DNA of 64,000 nucleotides from Amborella trichopoda. Taxonomy: Eukaryota; Streptophyta; Magnoliopsida; Amborellales; Amborellaceae. The stretch is taken from NCBI RefSeq assembly GCF_000471905.2, contig NW_006500103.1, forward strand, positions 260,859 to 324,858, written 5' to 3'. Of this stretch, positions 61,436 to 64,000 are shown piece after piece (the stretch's first letter is position 1; each line of letters starts with the position of its first letter). The position numbers were made by a program, and so were the translations under genes. Under the pieces are notes generated by a model. It did no database searches, had not been told where the DNA came from, and saw only the letters and a program-made list of their open reading frames with translations.

Positions 61436-62560
61436 GAGGGAACTTTTGTGCAAAAGAGCTCTTAGATCCTTGCTTATAATCGCCGCGGAAAGCCTTCCTA
61501 TGTCTGTCGGTCGGTGGGGCACGAGAGTATATGAGTCTCGGAGAGTCTCCTAAAAAGGGTGGGTCTTATGAACCAAGCACCCCAGACGAGCCTTGTGAGC
61601 CAAGTGCTTGTGGTTGTCCTTAGATGAGCCTTATGAGCCAAGCGCCGCAACATGAGTAGAGCCTGACCTACACCATATATACCCGCTAGCTTGGATCGTG
61701 GTTTGATTCCACTCCTTCGCATGTCCTACTGCACTAGGGTCTATGGTTCGTGCGCTTGTGATTGTTGATGAGCCTATGTAATTGTTGCAGTTTGGTTTGT
61801 GAGAGACCTAGGTATAGGCTTGGTCTGGTTTGAGTTGGTTTGGGTTGGTTGGGATTGGTCGTGAGCTAAGATGAACTCAGGTGGGTCCTAATTGGTTTGA
61901 GTTAGGTTGGGTTGGAATGGGTTGAATGGGTTGAGGCGGGTTCAAGTAGGTTGAATTTGGTGTGAGGGTGGGCTAGGAAAAGCTAGGGGGGGGTGTGAGC
62001 TTGAATGGGTCAAATGAGCAGACAAGGGTAGGTTGGGGCATGTAGGTCAAGTAGGTTGGGGCATGTAGGTCAAGTAGGTTGGGGTTGTGCGAGTTGGAAC
62101 AGTTCGGGGTGTAGGTGTGTAGGGATGAAGAGGGGTTGACCGGAATTTGGCAGAATTTCGACAGCAACTCCCCTGTGAGGGGTATGGACCACAAAAGTAC
62201 AGGTGCTTAGTGGTTGGCTGAAGCACCCTGAGGAGTCTGTTGATGGGGTCTAACGTGTCTAAGCCCACCCGAGCACCGCTTTGGAAGAGCCTCCTTAAGG
62301 GCTAACCTAAGCTAATTCGGTTAGGTTGGAATAGGGGGTATGATAGGGTATAGGGTACGAAGTATGGTAGAGTATGGAATGTGGAGTATGGTGGTGTATG
62401 AGATATGGTGTATGGGAAGGTATGGGGGTGTGTTTATTGATTAGGGTTTGGGTAACCACGGGTCAAGGGTAGAGACTTAACCAAGGTAGGTTAGGATTGC
62501 GTTAAGCTAACTAGGGGGTGGTTAACCTAGGTTCAGGGTAAGGGCAAGAAACTCTCTTTT
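61436..62560. repeat. Centre of the inverted repeat, GGTTGG-rich
   Basis: Between the arms. The part 61790-62120 is filled with loose GGTTTGAGTT/GGTTGGG words and a 23-bp unit (GGTTGGGGCATGTAGGTCAA) doubled at 62031 and 62054. The part 62330-62420 holds GGTATG-like words. No gene is recognised. Confidence 0.6.
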
Positions 62561-62564
62561 TTTA

Positions 62565-63995
62565 AGGTGATAGAATTTCATTAATCACAAATAAAAAAGA
62601 GTCTTTTTTAGTTACATGATTGATTAGGTTTATATAGAGCTCCCCCTTAAACAAGGGTGAATGCTCAAAACCTTAGAGTATTGTGTGAAAAAGAAAAAGG
62701 ATGAAAATACAACAAAATTAGGGTAAATGAAAAAATTGACCAAAAAAAGGAAAGATCAATATTCAAAACTGGTGAGTAGGTCCCTCAAAGAGGGCCTCTT
62801 ACCATCCACATGGTATGGGACCTTGCTTTTGGCTTCTGGCATCAGAACAAGCGAACTATCACTAGGAAAATGTAGATCGTTCCACCACGACCATTTTAAT
62901 ATATGTTTTGCATGGAGCCATGACGATTTGGTGGAGTTTTTGGTAGTTTTGGGTTATATAGTTTTCATGCAAATCTTCTTTGATACTCTTCAATCAATTG
63001 CTTCGGGACTGTCGGGTTTATTGGGGATTTTTCAGTGGAAATCGAAGGGACCTTATCACGATCATTTTTAACCAAGAAGTGCGTGAAAAGACCTCAGATC
63101 GACCAAGTTATGGCTCCAGCAAGTTGTTAGAAACCCAAAATTCTGCTACATCTAAATTTGTGCTCATTTGCGAACCTCGAATGACCACGATCCGAACCCT
63201 GATCGTGGTTTTCCTTGTCATTGTGAAGGTATTTGAATCAGGATTCATCAAATTTGAGCTCGAGTTGATGATCGGATGTCGAGTTCCGGGCAAAAAGCGT
63301 GAAGAGGTCACACGCATTGGTTTTTGCATGAGCTTTAAAACTTACGAATTTCTCTTTAACCGACTGTGATGATCACGTCCAAGGCCTATACCTACGAGCA
63401 CGACATGTCCAAATTTCAGCTCGATCTTACTTGTGGATTGTAAAATCCAAAGGCACAAAATTTGCCCAATTTTGAGGAAGTGTTGTAATATTTTACTATA
63501 TTTGGTAAACTAATATAAGCTCTAAAATCCTAAATAGTATAGAAGCATCCTTTTTTTAGAAAGTAGAGCCTAGGAAGTTCCGTTTGGCATGAAATTTGAG
63601 GGTTAGGGGGTTTCCGGCCTTCTGAAGTCATCCATGACGGTTTGGATGCCATTTGAGGTCATATTTTAGGAGTGTTACTGTATCCTTTTTGTTGTCCACC
63701 CATACAACCGTACTGTACATGCTCCTTTATCTCATCGTTTCTTGTTGTTGCCACGCTCGATCGGGCTGAACTTTGGGGAGCATCTTTGGGGTAATAGGAC
63801 CCACCTTGGTGCTATTTCTTGGGCCAAAATGAGGTTATATTAGGGCTCATCAAGATACAGACTTTATTAAGCACGTGCTTCCGTGACTTTTTGGGTGTAT
63901 TTGGTGTCTAAGAGCCACAGTTGCAACCGTTTCCTCTGTTATTTGCATGGGGGTTGGGTGCATAAAAAATGAGTACAAATAGTTACATATAAATA
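62565..63995 (-). repeat. Right arm of the long inverted repeat (LTR-like)
   Basis: Reverse partner of the left arm, with the TATA-like motif seen as GAGCTCTATATAAAC on the minus strand near 62640. The arm runs to the window edge, so the outer boundary and any target duplication cannot be read fully. Confidence 0.75.
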
Positions 63996-64000
63996 ATTTG

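Noticed and set aside
62727..63369. Frames of 114 and 129 codons in the right arm of the inverted repeat
   Set aside because: No retroelement or transposase motif, and the mirrored left arm does not keep the same frame open.
1..64000. CRISPR arrays, operons, phage or bacterial elements
   Set aside because: The window is intron-rich plant nuclear DNA. Tandem repeats here lack the regular spacer pattern of CRISPR.

Overview
The window is plant nuclear DNA, from an angiosperm that does not look like a grass. Genes have many short GT-AG exons in long AT-rich introns, every confident protein is a plant family, and the spacers are full of plant transposon relics. AT-rich, lineage-neutral repeats and two N gaps (26903-26922 and 37474-37961) do not let me name a species. 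All identity statements come from reading by eye; no search was run.

Layout: (1) 57-12978, plus strand, a DUF21/CBS (CNNM/CorC-like) membrane protein in 12 exons. Two of its introns are swollen by a hAT MITE with a perfect 8-bp target duplication, a SINE, a 3' RTE LINE piece and a duplicated MITE. (2) 16013-24772, plus strand, a PMT28-type putative Golgi methyltransferase. It is complete over 8 exons but has two in-frame stops and a lost splice donor, so it is probably a pseudogene. It hosts a shrunken Copia-like LTR element and an RTE fragment. (3) 24773-28928, repeats including a second hAT element with an internal minisatellite. (4) 29701-34834, plus strand, TYW1, the radical-SAM wybutosine enzyme, in 8 exons. 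(5) 34835-40800, a repeat-rich spacer with an assembly gap. (6) 40806-41171, minus strand, a small AT-hook protein. (7) 41175-47000, a spacer with stacked MITEs and SINEs. (8) 47001-52433, plus strand, an AE7-like MIP18 protein of cytosolic Fe-S assembly, whose first intron has U12-type signals. (9) 55835-56527, plus strand, an NFD6-like small organellar protein. (10) 57018-59013, a hAT derivative with three tandem degenerate BED zinc fingers. (11) about 59120-63995, a long inverted repeat made of LTR-like arms.

The genes are ordinary housekeeping neighbours without an obvious shared pathway (TYW1 and the AE7-like protein both touch Fe-S chemistry, but plant gene order does not imply cooperation). 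The more unusual content is in splicing (one U12 AT-AG intron, two GC-AG introns whose use is forced by reading frame), gene decay (PMT28-like), and transposon biology: a MULE-type MITE family present in at least ten copies, two of them just upstream of gene starts, plus nested MITE-in-MITE and SINE-in-MITE insertions with readable target-site duplications. I found no evidence of an undescribed multi-gene system.
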